Assembly (NCBI RefSeq): GCF_963583255.1 | Contig: NC_084806.1 | Location: forward strand, 29,760,935 to 29,824,934 | Source of the DNA: Pyrus communis | Taxonomy: Eukaryota; Streptophyta; Magnoliopsida; Rosales; Rosaceae | Direction of reading: 5' to 3' | DNA length: 64,000 nucleotides | In this document: one piece after another, positions 45,652 through 57,667 of the stretch | Layout: every line of letters begins with the position of its first letter | Numbering within the stretch: position 1 is the stretch's first letter | Program-made: the position numbers and the translations under genes | The notes under the pieces: generated by a model | Seen by the model: only the letters and a program-made list of their open reading frames with translations | Databases searched by the model: none | Told to the model about the DNA's origin: nothing

Positions 45652-46282
45652 AAGTGAAGTTTTTATTATGTTCAAAGATTATCACGATCTTGTCACGACT
45701 TATTTTGACTCCAAACTTCAAACACTAAGATCGGATAATGGCACTGAATACATGTCTAACACTATGTCACAATACTTAAGCACACATGGCATACTTCATC
45801 AAACTAGTTGTGTTGAAACTCCCCAACAAAATGGGGTGGCCAAAAGGAAAAATAGAGACCTCATCGAGAAGCTACGTTCATTTATGCTTCACATGAACAT
45901 TCCCAAGAAGTTTTGGTCTCAAGGAATGCTCACTATTACAAATTTGATAAACCGGCTCCCAAGTTGAGTTTTTTGGGATTTAAATCACCATATGAAGTTC
46001 TTAAAAATCAACGCATAGATGTCACATTTGAAAGTATTTGGATATACATGTTTCAAGCACCTCATCGTGATAAGTTGGATCTTCGGTCGAATAAGTGTGT
46101 GTTTTTGGGATATTCCTCAACTCGAAGGGGGTACAAGTGTTCTAATCCTGCTACTAAAAAAAATGTGGTGTCCAGAGATGTTAAATTTGAGGAGCTCTTC
46201 CTTTCTTTCACAAAGGATCTATAGGTTCAAGTGAGGGGGAGACTTGGGTTGATTTATTTCCACTGCCTATCCCAGCTACTAT
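45652..46282 (+). mobile_element. Copia element A, right part (integrase continuation)
   Basis: Directly after copia B the copia A integrase continues: VFIMFKDYHDLV, then LRSDNGTEYMSN (second catalytic Asp), TPQQNGVAKRKNRDLIEKLR (catalytic Glu position altered to Lys in 'AKRKNR') and FWSQGMLTITNLINRLPS to a stop near 45,967. It then runs on in other frames (KVFGYTCFKH near 46,027; CVFLGYSSTRRGYKC near 46,098) and reaches a Pro-rich linker (WVDLFPLPIPATI) at 46,282, where gypsy F cuts in. The reverse transcriptase of A would lie beyond the right edge of the window. Confidence 0.85.
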
Positions 46283-46920
46283 TGACGCAAACTTCGACCC
46301 TTATACATGTGGTTTTTTCACAAGAAACTACTTTTTAGCACTTGACACTGTGGATGCCAATTTCTTCCTTCTTGTTCTTGGACGAAAATGCACCTGCAAA
46401 AATAATTAACACCTTAGGTCAAGGCCAAGAGCCTCACGTGCCCACGATGAATGGTGGGGCTTTGACCAAAGAGCCTCAGATGCCAAAGTTAGAATTTTGA
46501 GGGAAAAGTGTATGGAGAATTTAGAGAATTTTGCAAGAGAATTCAACTTGGGTTTATGGAGAAAATGAAGTGGTATTTATAGGGGTATGGCCGGCCCTAT
46601 TAGGAGAATGGGGACCGGCCATATGAGGTATTTTGTGGTGTTAATTACAATCAATTAGCTAATTAATAAATCAATTAATTAGCTAATTAATATAATTTGA
46701 AAGAAATAATTTGGGAGTTGCCTTGTGGGGAAGATTTGATGAGGATAGATGAAAAATGTTTTGAATAAATGCCTATTTTGATCACTTTTGACCTTGATTG
46801 AGTGATGAATGTCTGCTATTCGCGTGTAGAAGCTTCGGTGTGCGTCAAGGGTAATTTTGTCTTTTTTACCCTAGAATCCACTTATGGCCTCCATATTTTT
46901 CTCTATTATTTTTGGCTCCA
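46283..46920 (-). repeat. 3' LTR of gypsy F (single visible copy)
   Basis: On the plus strand it reads TGACGCAAACTTCG ... TTTTTGGCTCCA, 638 bp. On the minus strand a TATA box (cctataaatacc) lies near 46,580. The left boundary coincides with the end of the copia A coding sense and the right one with the purine tract. The partner LTR is outside the window, so the ends are inferred. Confidence 0.65.
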
Positions 46921-47829
46921 TAAATCCCCCCACACCTGTTGGTCTGCTCGCAAGAAAGGGTAGTAGGTGTAGAAATCTTCTTGCTTTAGGAAACATTGGA
47001 TTATTTCCTATTTTGATGTTGATTCCCTCTTTAAATGGAAATTAGATCCTTCTAGGAAAGGGAAATAAATTTCTCTCAAAGCCTATTTAAGTCTACCTTA
47101 AGTAGATTATTAAATCAACTTTGGAGAGTGATTTATTTTTCCCTACAAGAGAGAGAAAGCTTAGAGGATATTTGTTCCCCCTCCCCTAGCAATCTTCTAC
47201 ATCTTGCCCATGCAAAGGATCGTCTTTCGTTGCTTGCTTTGTCTTCACGCCGCTTCAAGGTAAGAAAAATTTAATTTTCCTTGTCTTCTTAATTTTTTGG
47301 GAGCCACGAGGCTTGAAATTTGGCTCGATGAGGGTCGAGAAGGAATGAAAAGGTTGTTGAAAGGTGACGGCATAGTTGCTGCCGTAGGGTGGCTCCATGG
47401 GTTTGGTGCGGTAGTGGCTTAGCTCGGGTCAAGGGTTGGCTACGCGGGCCTGGCATGCAGGTGGTAGGGGCTTGGGCACTGCGGTTTGAGCCTCTGTGCC
47501 TGGGCCGTGAGGCCTGATGCCTTCCTTTTTTTTTTATTTGAATATTAGGCTCGGGCCCATGTATGAGAGGAAATAGAGTGGGCTACGGGCCGCTGGGTTT
47601 GGCTCGCCTGAGCTGTCTTCGGCCGTGAACTGCTTTCCCTTTTCTTTTTCTTTTTTTTTCTTTTTTTTTTTTTTTTTTTCCGTTAGGCTTGGGCCCGTTC
47701 GTGTATGGGAGAAGAGAAAGAGGCCGAAAGGCCTTTTTTGGTCATGGGGCCTGTTGCGCCGCACCCTTTTTTTTTTTTTTTTTTTTCAAGCAAGCAGCCG
47801 TTTAACGAATTTTTTCGTGTCTTTGTAGA
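46921..47829 (+). other. Leader of the gypsy F antisense gene
   Basis: No convincing ORF. It holds repeated 'gggctcgggc/gggcttgggcc' words and two long T tracts (about 47,645-47,680 and 47,766-47,787). A promoter and 5' UTR for the following plus-strand gene may lie here, for example near ctatttaag (about 47,080), but this is a guess. Confidence 0.4.
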
Positions 47830-49853
47830 ATTTCCTCAAGCACATCTTCCTCAAGCCACAAGAATGATGATGGTGTGCTGCCATTGTATCGTCAACGCGG
47901 GTCTTTGTGCAAGGTTGGTTACTTCCAGACTACTCACTTCAAAATTAGCTTCGATGACTTGTTTAGAGATTTCCTTGAGGCATATAGGCATGCTATTCCT
48001 TTAGGAGTGCGTGTGAAGCGTGTCGAGGATGGTAGTAGCCGTGAACCGTGCAATAGGGCTCGGAGAGCCATCAAGTTTCACCACTGCTATTTTGTATTGG
48101 GGTTTAATTTTCATATGCCGCGTTTCTTCCAAGAAGTGCTTTGCTCAATGAGATGTGCCCCCGCTCAATGTTATCCGAACGCGGTCCGTGTGATGGTGGG
48201 ATTTCTCAATCTAAGCCAATTCTTTGACTTAGATCTAATCGTCAATGAATTTTTGGGTATTTCTTTGACATAGGCCACATCGAGGGAGTTAGGCAGTTGC
48301 AATCCCACCATAGGCTCTTCAATCATTCGAGCAAAGGAGATCATGACTGGGCCAATGGGACTTTTGAGATAAGTGGAGAGTGGGAATCTAATTCTTCCCT
48401 CGAGTTGTGTGTTCCAACAGTCTTCATATTCGGTAAGTAGGCTGCTTAATCTCTTGGCTACTTTGTATTTGTGCTAAGCTGCTCTCTAATTTTTTTATTG
48501 TCTCCCGCTGCTTTTGTAGATTCGGAGTTTGGCTCAACTCCTAAGACTTCTCCGGACATGAAGAAAGTGCATGTCACTCTGGGTATCCCTTTCGAATACC
48601 GTAAGTGGCGTTGGCTGCTTAGTCCTCTTTGTCGGGAGAAAGGTAGGCTGCCCTCAAGATAGGAGATAAAGCAAATCAAGGTAGAGGCATTAGCTCATCC
48701 GATTGTCATTGTGGAACCTGCTATAAGTGAAGGTGGGAAGAAGAGACCTTCCCTGCCTGCTCAAGAGATGCTTGCTAAGAAAAAGCCAAAGACTTATTCC
48801 TCTGATAGGATTGCTCAGTGTAGAAGTTCCTCTGTGCCTCTAGTGTCGAAATTTGTGCCAAAACGTCAATTTAGGGCTAAGTATGGTTTTCTCTACTGTT
48901 ATGACCGATTCGTCTACTGAGAAGAAGGAGAATGCTCCTGCGAGCAGTTATGAGAAATCCACTAAGTTTGTTTCTGGGAAAGCTGCTGAGATTTGTGTGC
49001 TTTTAAGACCAAATCTGCTTGAGGACATGGATGTGTGCACCAAGTTTGTTGATGGAGTTAAAGGGGTTGTTGGCTCGAGTTCCTTTGCGAAGCATACATT
49101 TAAGAATAAGAAGACTGCTCTGCTGGCTATGATGCAGAAAACAGCGATTTTAGCAACCGAGTCTATGTTCCTTGATCAGGAAGATACCAAGGCTGCCAAG
49201 GAGGTAGCAAGAACTGTGGCAGCCAAAGCTTACTCCTCGGCCAAGAAAGTCAAGAAGTTGGAATATGAGCTTGTTGCTTTGAAGGGGTCTAATATTTCTG
49301 CCCCCACTTCTTTGTAGCTTGAGACTACTCGCCAAGAGATCATGGATTTGAAGACTAAGCTTGACACGATCCAAGTAAAGTATGAAAGTGCAAAGAAGGA
49401 GATCGGGTGTTACATACCTCAGATTCATGACCTTGAGCGTGCCATCTCTGAGCTCTGCTCTGCTGCTTACACAAAGGATGAATAACTGATTGCTGCTTAC
49501 AACCAGGTGATCTACTTCAAGAAGGTCGTTGATAGGCTTAAGCCTCAAGTGTTGGAACTCCAAGGTGCTTTGAAGATAAACGACAATCTGAAGAAAGAAG
49601 CGGAGGAGTTGTAGTGGGTCCATGCTTGAGAAGGTTGGGTTCAAGGCTTCGCTTACTCAGAGTCAAGCTGATTTCTACAAGTTGGGTTATGTCGACCATC
49701 TCTTTGGGCGGCTTGCCCACCTTTACTTTTGAGGCTTCTATTGGTGAAGTAGTCAGAGAGGTTGGTGCCCAGACTGGGGCAGCTGGGGGTGAAGTGTCGG
49801 ATAATGCCGCTACAGAAAGTGTCGCGGCCACTGAAGGTGTGGCGATCGAGTAG
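47830..49853 (+). pseudogene. Antisense 'putative plant transposon protein' gene of gypsy F
   Basis: This plus-strand gene lies between the 3' LTR and integrase, opposite to gag-pol. The N-terminal block, readable at 47,875-48,273, contains KVGYFQTTHFKISFDDLFRD, GFNFHMPRFFQEVLCSMRCA and MVGFLNLSQFFDLDLIVNEF, a conserved block in Rosaceae and legume gypsy-linked proteins usually labelled 'putative plant transposon protein'. The middle (48,900-49,317) has LRPNLLEDMDVCTKFVDGVK, and the C-terminal half is a long coiled coil (EVARTVAAKAYSSAKKVKKL, LETTRQEIMDLKTKL). It is interrupted by stops (48,271, 49,317, 49,484, 49,612) and frameshifts. I cannot assign a biochemical function. Confidence 0.72.
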
Positions 49854-50307
49854 TTGTGGGATGTCCAAGCTGCTGTAGAGTAGTATTCTAGGTAGCCTTT
49901 AGGATTTTCTTTGTTTTCCTTGTTGCTTTTGCTTTGCTTAAACTCTTTTGGTCTTTTCTAGTTGTTTATCAATTTTGCTATAAAATTTGATAAACTTGTT
50001 TCCTTATTTTTTTCTCCATCTTCACTTTTTTTATTCATGCCCTAACCTTTAGATTTTATAGACCAATGGAAGATGTGCTACTTTTTTATAAGCAGATAGG
50101 CCTGTGTAGCCTATGCAGCCTTAGGTGTTGGTGTAGAACTTTGCAAAGTTGTTAGCCATAGGGTTGGCAGCTAGACACCTTACTTACAGAAGCAGACAAG
50201 TCTGCGTAACCCCTAGGCTATTAACCTTGGTTTTCTCCAATTCCGTAGGTTGCGTAACAAGTATCACAACACATTAAGACTTGGTGTAGGTCATTCCGCG
50301 CTACGCA
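49854..50307. other. Gypsy F spacer before copia G
   Basis: Contains the end of the antisense gene, T-rich sequence that may hold its polyadenylation region, and a region (50,080-50,290) with degenerate repeats of 'aagcagata/gcctgtgtagcc'. It ends with the copia G target site ACGCA (50,303-50,307). No gene was seen. Confidence 0.5.
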
Positions 50308-52172
50308 TGAAGGAAAAATTTTGTCCTAGCTAAGAACATGTAAGAACATTTGAATACATAGGCATACTAATAACACTTTAAAGTAGGCATGCATTCAAAA
50401 ACAATTCATAAAACCCATGACTTTCAAAACCTAGTATATGGTGAACCATAAGACTCTTTAACAATATTAAAGAGAATAAGAATTTAGAGATTCTTTACCC
50501 TTGAAGCTCATCCTTGATTACACAAGGGATTCACCCAAGTGGAGGGCCTTCAAGTCACCTCCTTGCTCCTTGGATCTTCCTTGTGATTTCCTCCCTTTTA
50601 GTGCTCCTTTTCTTCTTTGAGGATTTGAGGATTTGTTCTCCAAAAACACCAAAGGTTTGGTGTCTCTAAGTCTCCACACCAAAGATGTAGTGTGAAGATG
50701 AAATGGATGACTTAGGGAAGAAGAAGATTGCTAGATGTTCCTCCCCTAAGTGGCCGGCCTCTATGTAGAAAATGAGAGAATATGTTTCACCCAAATTCCA
50801 TTAGAAAACCCTAGGTAGAAACAAAGCTATAAAGATGACTTTATACTTCATCTTTTAGGTTAGTGGCAAACTTGCAATTAAGCAAAAATTCCCACTACCC
50901 TTGATATGGGCGGCCTCCATTTGTTATTGGGCTTAATTGCCCATTTTGTTTTAGTTGTCATACAACTTAAACATAATGGGCCTTGTGGACCAAAACGTTT
51001 TTGTGCCCCGAAGCCCAAAACTAACTTAAACGCCCAATACGAACGTTTCGTATAATTAATTAACTATTTAATTAATCTTGACCATTCTTCAATTAAACCA
51101 TTTAATTGCTTATCCATTTCATATAATTTCTTCACTTATATCCTTACTCGGTGTACGATCCATTAGGTTCCAATTAGCGAGGTAGTGGGCGATGTTACTC
51201 TTAACGATCGATTGTGAATTGAAACCACATTTCAATTCTCCCTTAAAATTAGTGTTTGCTAATCTTTAGGGCTTCCACAAACCATGGGTGACGCCTAGCA
51301 GCATGTCATGGTTACCCAAGCTAAGTAGAAGTGGTTGGAGAACCTATCCAGTTACAACTACAATGCAATACGGTCCTTCTCTAATACAATACTCTTAATC
51401 ACATTGTTTAAGTGATAGTTTGTTTCATGTCTACTATCCAATGTGATATTTCTCTATATGATTCAATTGAATAAGATTTGGAACAACCTTCCTTAGTCAT
51501 ATTCATATGCTTTGGCCAAAGACTCTCGAATCATATCTTAGAGTATTCTCCTTCCACCATGGAAGGTTAGAGATCCCTTGTTGTGCATTCATATGCCTAC
51601 ATGACTAGATAGCTTGACCCCAACAATGCCGTGGACACTCCAATGGAATGCCGTTGACATAATCAAAGATCAAGGACCTAACCATTAGACATCAATGATG
51701 CCTCAGGTCAAAGGACTACTTTGCATATTGCAACTATTAAGTTCTCACATGACATGTATGTTCGAACTCTCGTTTGATCGTTGTTCAGTGTACTCGATTA
51801 CTCTTTCGAGCACCTATGTGTTTGCCTTAGTGTCCAACACCAAATGACTTGAGACTAGTTCATACTCACGCTTGAGTCGACATAACACATACTAACCTTA
51901 GCGGATTGTCAATGCCCAATTGGCAATCCTATGGCTAGGAACGTTTTAGGAATGAACATAAGAGAAAGGTCTCGTTAATTTAACTAACTTAAATCACTTG
52001 TCTCTTAGATCAAATACATTCCTTGGATTCCCTTATTGCTTAAACACAAGATACTATAAATAGTGATTAACAATAAGCTTTGCCCTCTATTAAACATATA
52101 AAAGTTTAACACAATAAGTATTCCAAAAAGCTATTACATCAAATGAGTGGCTTTGTGGGCATACTTCCAACA
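50308..52172 (-). repeat. Left (3') LTR of copia G
   Basis: On the plus strand it reads TGAAGGAAAAATTTTG ... ATACTTCCAACA, 1,865 bp, unusually long for copia. On the minus strand it reads TGTTGGAAG ... CCTTCA. It is identical by eye to 57,668-59,532. Confidence 0.96.
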
Positions 52173-52356
52173 ATCTCCCACTTGCACTCAAAGCCATCTG
52201 CCCATGTATCTAATACCCATCCTTTCCATATGACGGTCAAGTTGGATTTGAGACATTGGCTTCGTTAGTGGATCTGCTACGTTATCGGCTGAAGCAACTT
52301 TGAGGATGTTAACTTTCCCCTCGGCAGCATATCTTCTAATGATATTAAAGCGCCTA

Positions 52357-55300
52357 TCAAAAATGCTTGTTCTTTTGATGTGCCCTGGGTTCCTTGGCTT
52401 GAGCTATCGCCCCACTATTATCACAGTACAAAGTTACTGGTGATGTAATGGTTGGAACCACTCCAAGTTCATTGATGAACTTCTTCATCCAGAACGCTTC
52501 TTTGCCGGCTTCAGCTGCAGCGACATATTCAGCCTCTGTCGTGGAATCAGCAATTACACTTTGTTTCTTGCTTTTCCAGCTGATAGCCCCACCATTCAGA
52601 GTGAATACATATCCGGAGTTGGAACTTCTATCATCGACGTCAGATTGGAAATCTGCGTCTGTATAGCCTTCCACTCGCAACTCTGTCGCTCCTCCATAAA
52701 CGAGGAACATGTCCTTAGTTCTTCTTAAGTACTTAAGGACCGTCTTGACAGCTGCCCAGTGTTTTGATCCTGGGTTAGATTGATATCGACTAGTAATGCT
52801 CACAGCATATGCGATATCAGGCCTTGTGCATATCATGGCATACATAAGACTTCCTATGGCGGAAGCATAAGGAATCATATTCATATGCCGTATCTCTTCA
52901 GGAGTCTTAGGTCCCATGGACTTAGAAAGATGAATTCCATGTCCTACAGGAAGAATACCTTTCTTAGATTGCTCCATCTGGAACCTACTTAGCACCTTAT
53001 CAATGTACATAGATTGGGATAATCCAATTAATTTTCTGGATCTATCACGATAGAGCTTTATCCCAAGTACATAAGATGCATCTCCTAAATCTTTCATGTG
53101 GAAGGTTTTGGACAACCACACTTTTACAGAAGAAAGTACTGCAGTGTCATTCCCGAATAGTAATATGTCGTCTACATATAACACTAGGAATACAACTGCT
53201 TCCCCAACGACTTTTTGATAAACACAATTGTCGTCTTCGTTTTGAGTAAAACCAAACGATTTGATTTCAGTATCAAAACGAATGTTCCAGCTCCTGGAGG
53301 CTTGCTTAAGTCCATAAATGGACCTTTGAAGCTTGCATACCTTAGTCTTTTCAGACTTGGACACGAAACCTTCGGGTTGAGCCATATAAAGCTCTTCCTC
53401 TAGGTAGCCGTTCAGAAAGGCTGTCTTCACGTCCATTTGCCATATTTCATAATCATGGTACGCAGCTATAGCAAGCAAAATCTGAATGGACTTAATCATG
53501 GCTACAGGAGAGAAAGTTTCTTCATAGTCAATCCCTTCTCGTTGCCTGTAACCTTTGGCTACTAGTCTAGCCTTATAAGTCTCCACGTTCCCATCAACGC
53601 CTATTTTCCTCTTGAAGATCCATTTGTTTCCAACAGGTACTATACCTTCTGGAGGGTCTACAAGAGTCCAGACTTGATTTTGATACATGGAATCCATCTC
53701 GGATTTCATGGCCTCTTGCCATCTCTTTGAGTCAATGTCGGACATTGCCTCAATGTAGTCTTTAGGGTATTCCTTTGTGTCATTGTCACCTAGAAGGTAC
53801 AATTCCCCAAAGTCTTTGTCTAAGCCATACCTCCTAGGTGGCTTATTAACCCGTTCAGATCTACGTGGAGCTAGGGGTTCAGGAACAGGGTTGTCAACTT
53901 GTCGAGTGCTTGTTTGTGGTTCATCATTAATCTCATTAATTTCCTTCAATTCTATCTTGCTAGTTCCTTTAAGAACTAATTCATCCTCCATGAATATAGC
54001 AGTTCTGGCGACAAAGACTTTCTGGTCGTCAGGGTGATAGAATTCGTATCCATAGGTTTGTTTAGGATACCCCACAAAATAGCATTTAACGGATCTCGCT
54101 TCAAGCTTTCCAGCATCTTGTTTCTTAACGTATGCTGGACAATCCCAAATCTTAAGATGTTTAAGACTTGGCTTCTTTCCATACCATATCTCATATGGTG
54201 TTTGTGGAACAGATTTAGAAGGCACTGCATTCAGCAAATAAGCTGCTGTGTGTAGTGCATATCCCCAGAATGATATTGGTAGATCAGCGGAACTCATCAT
54301 CGAACGAACCATGTTCATCAAGGTTCGGTTTCTCCTCTCAGAAACTCCGTTATGTTGAGGAGTTCCTGGTGGAGTCCACTGTGATACAATTCCACACTCT
54401 TTGAGATAATCTAGGAACTCATTACTCAGATATTCACCCCCTCGATCCGATCTTAGGGTCTTTATTTGTTTCCCAGTTTGCTTCTCAACTTCATTCTTGA
54501 ATTCTTTGAACCTTTCAAAGGATTCTGACTTGTACTTCATAAGATACAAATAGCCAAACCGAGAGTGATCGTCGGTGAATGTGATATAGTAGGAGAAGCC
54601 TCCTCTCGACGTAGTAGACATAGGTCCACATACGTCAGTGTGGATTAACCCTAGAATTTCAGTGGCACGCTCTCCTTTCCTAGTGAATGGAGATTTGGTC
54701 ATCTTCCCCAGTAGACAAGGTTCACAAGTTCCCATGAGGTCATTACCTAATGGGCTAAGATATCCATCTTTCGACATCTTGCGAATCTTATCCTGGTTTA
54801 CATGTCCAAGTTTAAGATGCCAAAGTCTAACTTGGTTAACTTCTTCTCTAGCCCTTTTGGGTTTTGAGGTATTCCCGCTTTCAATACAGTGCATCCCACT
54901 ATTCGTCTCTTGGTGAAAAAGTCCCTCTATCATATTACCATGAGAGATAATACGACCGTTCAAGTATAAAGTGCAACTCATTTTGTCAAACAATACTGAG
55001 TGCCCATCTCGTAAAAGCTTGGAGATAGAAATCAAATTCTTTATACATGAAGGAAAATATAAACAATTTTTAAGTTCCAGGACTTCCCCAGAGGGTAGGT
55101 TAAGCATATAGGTGCCTATTGCTTTTGCAGAGATTTTAGTGCCGTTCCCAACTCGCACAACTATCTCCCCATTGCGCAGTGTCTTGCTCTCTGCTAGTCC
55201 CTGCATCGTATTACAGATATGTTGACTAGCGCCTGAATCAAATATCCAGGAATTGGAGCTCACTGTAAAAGCACTTTCTATGACCGAAATAGTCTCTTCA

Positions 55301-55623
55301 AAAGTTCGTGTCATAAGGCTCGCAATGCGCACCCTGTATTTCTTCTTCCAACGTTCATCCTTTCCACAATGAAAGCATGTTCCTTTGGATTTCTTTGCCT
55401 TCTTCTTAAGTAACCTTTTCCTTGTTTTTGCATTCTCACTCCCACTGTCCTTTTTGAAACATTTTTCAAATTTACAGCACATGTCAATCATCTCGTTAAA
55501 AGTATGATCGAATCTATTCACTTTATAGTTTACAATAAACTTAGTGAAATCATCCGAGAGATATGCAAGGAAAAAGTCTTGGGCCATTTTGTCAAGTATA
55601 ATGGTGGGTAGTATTTTAGGCAT
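52357..55623 (-). CDS. Copia G polyprotein (gag end, protease, integrase, RT, RNase H), defective
   Basis: Open frame of 1,088 residues from ATG 55,623. Order: gag end (1-80), zinc knuckle (83-96), protease DSGA (129-132), integrase (about 320-500; D329, D392, E428, a DD35E triad), reverse transcriptase with YVDD (815-818), RNase H (acidic D988, E1029, D1067). Three defects show it is not functional: the knuckle reads [14 protein letters not shown], with Arg for His and Tyr for the last Cys; gag lacks most of the N-terminal domain (typical copia gag is about 250 residues before the knuckle); and a one-base change in the T-run at about 52,362-52,366 shifts the frame so that translation stops at 52,357, about 50 codons short of the usual end, though the sense continues in the next frame to WL-stop near 52,190. 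With identical LTRs, the element was presumably moved by enzymes from a relative. Confidence 0.88.
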   Translation of the reverse strand: MPKILPTIILDKMAQDFFLAYLSDDFTKFIVNYKVNRFDHTFNEMIDMCCKFEKCFKKDSGSENAKTRKRLLKKKAKKSKGTCFHCGKDERWKKKYRVRIASLMTRTFEETISVIESAFTVSSNSWIFDSGASQHICNTMQGLAESKTLRNGEIVVRVGNGTKISAKAIGTYMLNLPSGEVLELKNCLYFPSCIKNLISISKLLRDGHSVLFDKMSCTLYLNGRIISHGNMIEGLFHQETNSGMHCIESGNTSKPKRAREEVNQVRLWHLKLGHVNQDKIRKMSKDGYLSPLGNDLMGTCEPCLLGKMTKSPFTRKGERATEILGLIHTDVCGPMSTTSRGGFSYYITFTDDHSRFGYLYLMKYKSESFERFKEFKNEVEKQTGKQIKTLRSDRGGEYLSNEFLDYLKECGIVSQWTPPGTPQHNGVSERRNRTLMNMVRSMMSSADLPISFWGYALHTAAYLLNAVPSKSVPQTPYEIWYGKKPSLKHLKIWDCPAYVKKQDAGKLEARSVKCYFVGYPKQTYGYEFYHPDDQKVFVARTAIFMEDELVLKGTSKIELKEINEINDEPQTSTRQVDNPVPEPLAPRRSERVNKPPRRYGLDKDFGELYLLGDNDTKEYPKDYIEAMSDIDSKRWQEAMKSEMDSMYQNQVWTLVDPPEGIVPVGNKWIFKRKIGVDGNVETYKARLVAKGYRQREGIDYEETFSPVAMIKSIQILLAIAAYHDYEIWQMDVKTAFLNGYLEEELYMAQPEGFVSKSEKTKVCKLQRSIYGLKQASRSWNIRFDTEIKSFGFTQNEDDNCVYQKVVGEAVVFLVLYVDDILLFGNDTAVLSSVKVWLSKTFHMKDLGDASYVLGIKLYRDRSRKLIGLSQSMYIDKVLSRFQMEQSKKGILPVGHGIHLSKSMGPKTPEEIRHMNMIPYASAIGSLMYAMICTRPDIAYAVSITSRYQSNPGSKHWAAVKTVLKYLRRTKDMFLVYGGATELRVEGYTDADFQSDVDDRSSNSGYVFTLNGGAISWKSKKQSVIADSTTEAEYVAAAEAGKEAFWMKKFINELGVVPTITSPVTLYCDNSGAIAQAKEPRAHQKNKHF

Positions 55624-57667
55624 GTCGTTAACTACATAACATAACAGAAATCGTATTAGATTGTTGATTAACTACTTGATTGGGTCTTGAATCAAATAGT
55701 ATCACCCACTATTTTTGGCAAATTCCATATCCCTCAATAGAATCCGAGAGTTATCTTGAACTCTTAGCGGGGTATGGGAGACTCACCATTACCAAGCCCA
55801 CCTCAGAATTATATCATGTTGGTTAGCAAAAATAATGATGAGAGAATAACACTTTAGTCATTTACAACTCTTGTAATTACCCATCTAGTTTGGCCTCTAG
55901 AGAATGAATGCCTCAAAATTATATCATGTTGGCACCATTGCACTTAGTTAAGTTATTCCCACCATGCTTAGTTTATGTAGAGGTTCAAGCATAACCTCAG
56001 AATTATATCATGTTGGTCATACTCGTTGTCTACACTCACCTCATCATATGTTTATGGACTCCTCCTGGATGTAAGCACATACTTTGAACTTCCCCATTAT
56101 AGGGTGAAGCCGGTGCATGAGTCACAAACGATTGGAGCCCACCACGGTGGAAGGCCTACGAAGAAATGTTCAAAACATCTCTCGTTTATCAACTTAATAT
56201 TCGTTTGTTGAGGGAGTAGTTTTGGGCTACATCAAAACATTTTAATCATATTAAAAGAACATGGCCCTATCATAACTATTGGTCCAAGTTAATATGATTT
56301 AGTAGCATATAATACTCCCACTGTTTCGTTGAAACAAGCGAGACTATATGGAACTACTAACGAACGCATTGCATCCTCATATGGACTATATAGTCATATT
56401 AGGTTTTAGGATGATTATGAACCGTTTGATTTGATCCAACACGAGCCTTGTGTTGGACCTTGGGTTTAAGGTAGATAGTTGTTGATTTTAGTTACGCGTT
56501 TAATCCAATTAAACCGTTATTTCCTATTGGGCGTTGGACCCAACTATTCCAATTTGCATACATATAAACAAAGAGGAATACATGAAATAATAAGAAGGGC
56601 TTATGCCCTTTTACAACACAAATAATGGGCTTATGCCCTTTACAACAACTTGAATTAATCAAATTACATTCAAATCTACATTACTTAAAACCCAAGCATT
56701 CATAATGTAAATCGGCCAATCACATAGCTCAATTATCGAGGCCTTTGGTTCATAATCACCCTTTTCTTAATTAACTAAATTAACTAAGAAAGCAACTTTA
56801 AACAATTGGTTTTTGGATCCATAGAATTGATTTAAATGGAACTAAATATAATGAAAATCAAATTCTCATTAAAGAGACAAAACAATTTTTGTTCTCATTT
56901 TGTTTTGGGCCAAAAACAATGACCACAACAATTTGGGTCACTTTGTTAAAACAAAAAACTTTTGGGGTCAAAATGCAAATACACAAAAGTATCAAAACTT
57001 TATATAATTGCACAAAAGTCCCTCCAACACCTTTTTCTAATGGGTGGCCGGCCATTTGAGAGAAAATTAAAAAAAAATCTAAAGTTTTGTAAGTGGTTTT
57101 TGGTAGGTGAGACAAAGGTGATTTTGATGGTTTACTTTTAAAATTCTTTTAGTCACATCTCACCAATAATTATCACCCACCATTTGAAAAACAAAACTTT
57201 ATGAAAAACATAAAACTTTTGAATCAAAACTTCAAAACTTTTTGTTCTTGGTAAGAACTTCAAGAAATATGAAGAACATACATGAAAACTCATAATAGCT
57301 CCATGGATGTTTTCTTTCACCAAAAACTCAAATTTTCACAACTCAAAAGAGGGTTAATATCCTAGCGTACTTAGGGGTTCCAAAAAGCACATTAAAACCA
57401 TTTTAACAAGGCTAACAAGAACCCAAAAAACTCACCCTTTGGATTTGGCCGAAAATCCCAAAACACTTGGCACCAACTTTTAGTTCCATTATTCATGCTT
57501 TAATGAAATATATCTACAACATTTGAGATGCTAAATTTTCAAGCAAAATTTATATTCAAAGCAAGAACAAAGCTTGTAACATTTACAACACTTAAATCAC
57601 AAAATATGAAAAATCACAAAACCCAAAAGGATCCACCATAAACTAGGCCTAGGCTCTTGATACCACT
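55624..57667 (-). other. Copia G 5' leader region
   Basis: About 2 kb between the primer site and the gag remnant, with no ORF of note. It contains three copies of a 22-bp word (cctcagaattatatcatgtt-gg) at 55,801, 55,911 and 55,995, then A/T-rich sequence. The N-terminal gag coding region expected here is missing or has decayed, which fits deletion or replacement in this copy. Confidence 0.6.

Noticed and set aside
45299..45967. A 222-residue open frame starting in the copia B 3' LTR and running into copia A integrase
   Set aside because: It is a chance fusion across the insertion junction: the Arg/Lys-rich first half is translated LTR GA-repeat. It has no promoter or selection evidence.
52448..54916. 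Plus-strand ORFs opposite the copia G polyprotein
   Set aside because: Shadows of the 1,088-residue frame; no family signature.
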